A stretch of 64,000 nucleotides of DNA from Actinoplanes auranticolor (GTDB lineage Bacteria > Actinomycetota > Actinomycetes > Mycobacteriales > Micromonosporaceae). Both the position numbers and the translations under genes were made by a program. Shown here piece after piece: positions 63,380-64,000 of this stretch (the first letter of the stretch is position 1; every line of letters begins with the position of its first letter). Location: the NCBI RefSeq assembly GCF_018332655.1, contig NZ_BOQL01000051.1, positions 1 to 64,000 on the forward strand. Direction: 5' to 3'. A model generated the notes under the pieces. It searched no databases. It saw nothing but the letters and a program-made list of their open reading frames with translations, and was not told the origin of the DNA.

Positions 63380-64000
63380 GTGTCCTTCGACCAAGGTGCG
63401 CTCTTCGACGACGTGCCCCCGACCGTGCTGCCGCGCGGCCTGCGCGTGCAACGCGGCCGGGTGCTGCCACCGCGCCCGACCACCGCCGGTCGGCCCCGCC
63501 CGGCGACCGGCCCCGCCGCCTTCCGCACCGACGCCCGCCCTCCCACCCGCGACGAGGACCCGCCGCTGTGGGCGGTCCGGAATGCGATCAAGGCGATGGA
63601 TCCGGACGGCGTGCGCACCGGGTACGCGATCCGCGAGGCTCTCGACCAAATCTACGACGGTCAGCGCACCGGACGGTGGGATTACACCCAGCTGCTGAAG
63701 ACCGAGAAGACCCACGTCGGGACCTTGGTCGAGATCTGGCTGCAACGTGAGTTCGGCTTCGCCGACGGCGACGATCTCGACTACATGATCGCCGGGGTCG
63801 ACGTGGACTGTAAGTGGTCGCTGAATCTGTACGAGTGGGAGATCCCCCAGGAGATGTACAGCCGCGGCGACAAGATCGCCCTGGTCGTCTGGGCGAACGA
63901 TTACACCGCCCGCTGGGCGTCCGGGCTGATCAGGATCAGCGAGTCGGTGTTGCGGCCGCCCGGCCGGCAACGCGACGGCAAGCGGAAACTCAACGACCGC
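63380..64000 (+). CDS. NaeI-family type IIE restriction endonuclease (partial, runs off the window)
   Basis: 207 codons are open from GTG 63380 to the window end, with no stop. Residues 73-165 match NaeI closely (DPDG-RT, YDGQRTGRW, LLKTEKTH, GTLVEI, IAGVDVDCKW). The catalytic set is Glu118, Asp134, Asp143 and Lys145, with the same spacing as NaeI Glu70, Asp86, Asp95 and Lys97. The ligase-like motif IYDGQR is kept, with Ile91 at the position of NaeI Leu43. The first 48 residues are a Pro/Arg-rich extension absent from NaeI. NaeI needs a second copy of its site to cut. The C-terminal topoisomerase-like domain is outside the window. Confidence 0.95.
   Translation, partial: MSFDQGALFDDVPPTVLPRGLRVQRGRVLPPRPTTAGRPRPATGPAAFRTDARPPTRDEDPPLWAVRNAIKAMDPDGVRTGYAIREALDQIYDGQRTGRWDYTQLLKTEKTHVGTLVEIWLQREFGFADGDDLDYMIAGVDVDCKWSLNLYEWEIPQEMYSRGDKIALVVWANDYTARWASGLIRISESVLRPPGRQRDGKRKLNDR

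Noticed and set aside
40265..64000. Integrase or transposase for the island
   Set aside because: I looked on both strands and found no recombinase motif. It may lie beyond the window or be lost.
1..64000. CRISPR array or rRNA genes
   Set aside because: No regularly spaced direct repeats and no rRNA-like sequence were seen on reading through.

Overview
The window is high-GC actinobacterial DNA. GTG and TTG starts, many 4-base ATGA/GTGA overlaps, an MgtA-like glycosyltransferase, an XRE-DUF5753/methyltransferase pair and many secreted proteins with Ala-rich signal peptides suggest a Micromonosporaceae-type organism such as Actinoplanes. The family-level placement is inference. The left two thirds look like ordinary chromosome. 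The right third looks like an acquired island.

Layout. 0-11 kb: lipoprotein, STAS protein, FAD-linked oxidase with an overlapping alpha/beta hydrolase, a Tat-exported metallophosphoesterase, two overlapping GT4 glycosyltransferases, a TetR regulator, and a sugar isomerase/Gfo-Idh-MocA operon behind LacI-type palindromes. 11-20 kb: a 1628-residue secreted nuclease/5'-nucleotidase/PKD protein, an RTX-type repeat protein and the XRE/methyltransferase pair. 20-33 kb: a secretion-rich block with an HExxH metallopeptidase, a polymorphic toxin with ALF repeats and its overlapping HEAT-like putative immunity gene, and three more secreted ALF-repeat proteins, two of them FG-GAP paralogues. 33-40 kb: RibD-like reductase, a duplicated phytase-like esterase, a tandem two-domain esterase and a 545-residue unknown.

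At 40.21-40.26 kb lies the 3' part of a tRNA-Lys(TTT) gene without its 5' half. This is the expected scar at one end of an element integrated into a tRNA gene, and its orientation puts the element on the right. From there to the end of the window the content changes: a toxin-antitoxin-like cluster, a stretch of gene fragments, and then a dense defence island.

The island (44.6 kb to the window edge) has three transcription blocks. (1) A forward operon of a GHKL-type ATPase and three unrecognised proteins, followed by a winged-helix/degenerate-HNH protein. (2) A reverse operon with 4-nt overlaps at every junction: a giant GHKL-plus-SF2-helicase protein, a NERD-UvrD nuclease-helicase, a DrmA-like helicase and a DrmB-like DUF1998 protein. 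(3) A restriction-modification module: Vsr, a C5-cytosine methyltransferase and a NaeI-family type IIE endonuclease that runs off the end. This endonuclease matches the NaeI catalytic residues at identical spacing. The combination resembles DISARM in DrmA, DrmB and a C5 methyltransferase, but it lacks the phospholipase D protein DrmC and adds two GHKL ATPases, three unknown proteins and NaeI. This is the best candidate in the window for an undescribed system. The linkage between the blocks is inferred from position only.
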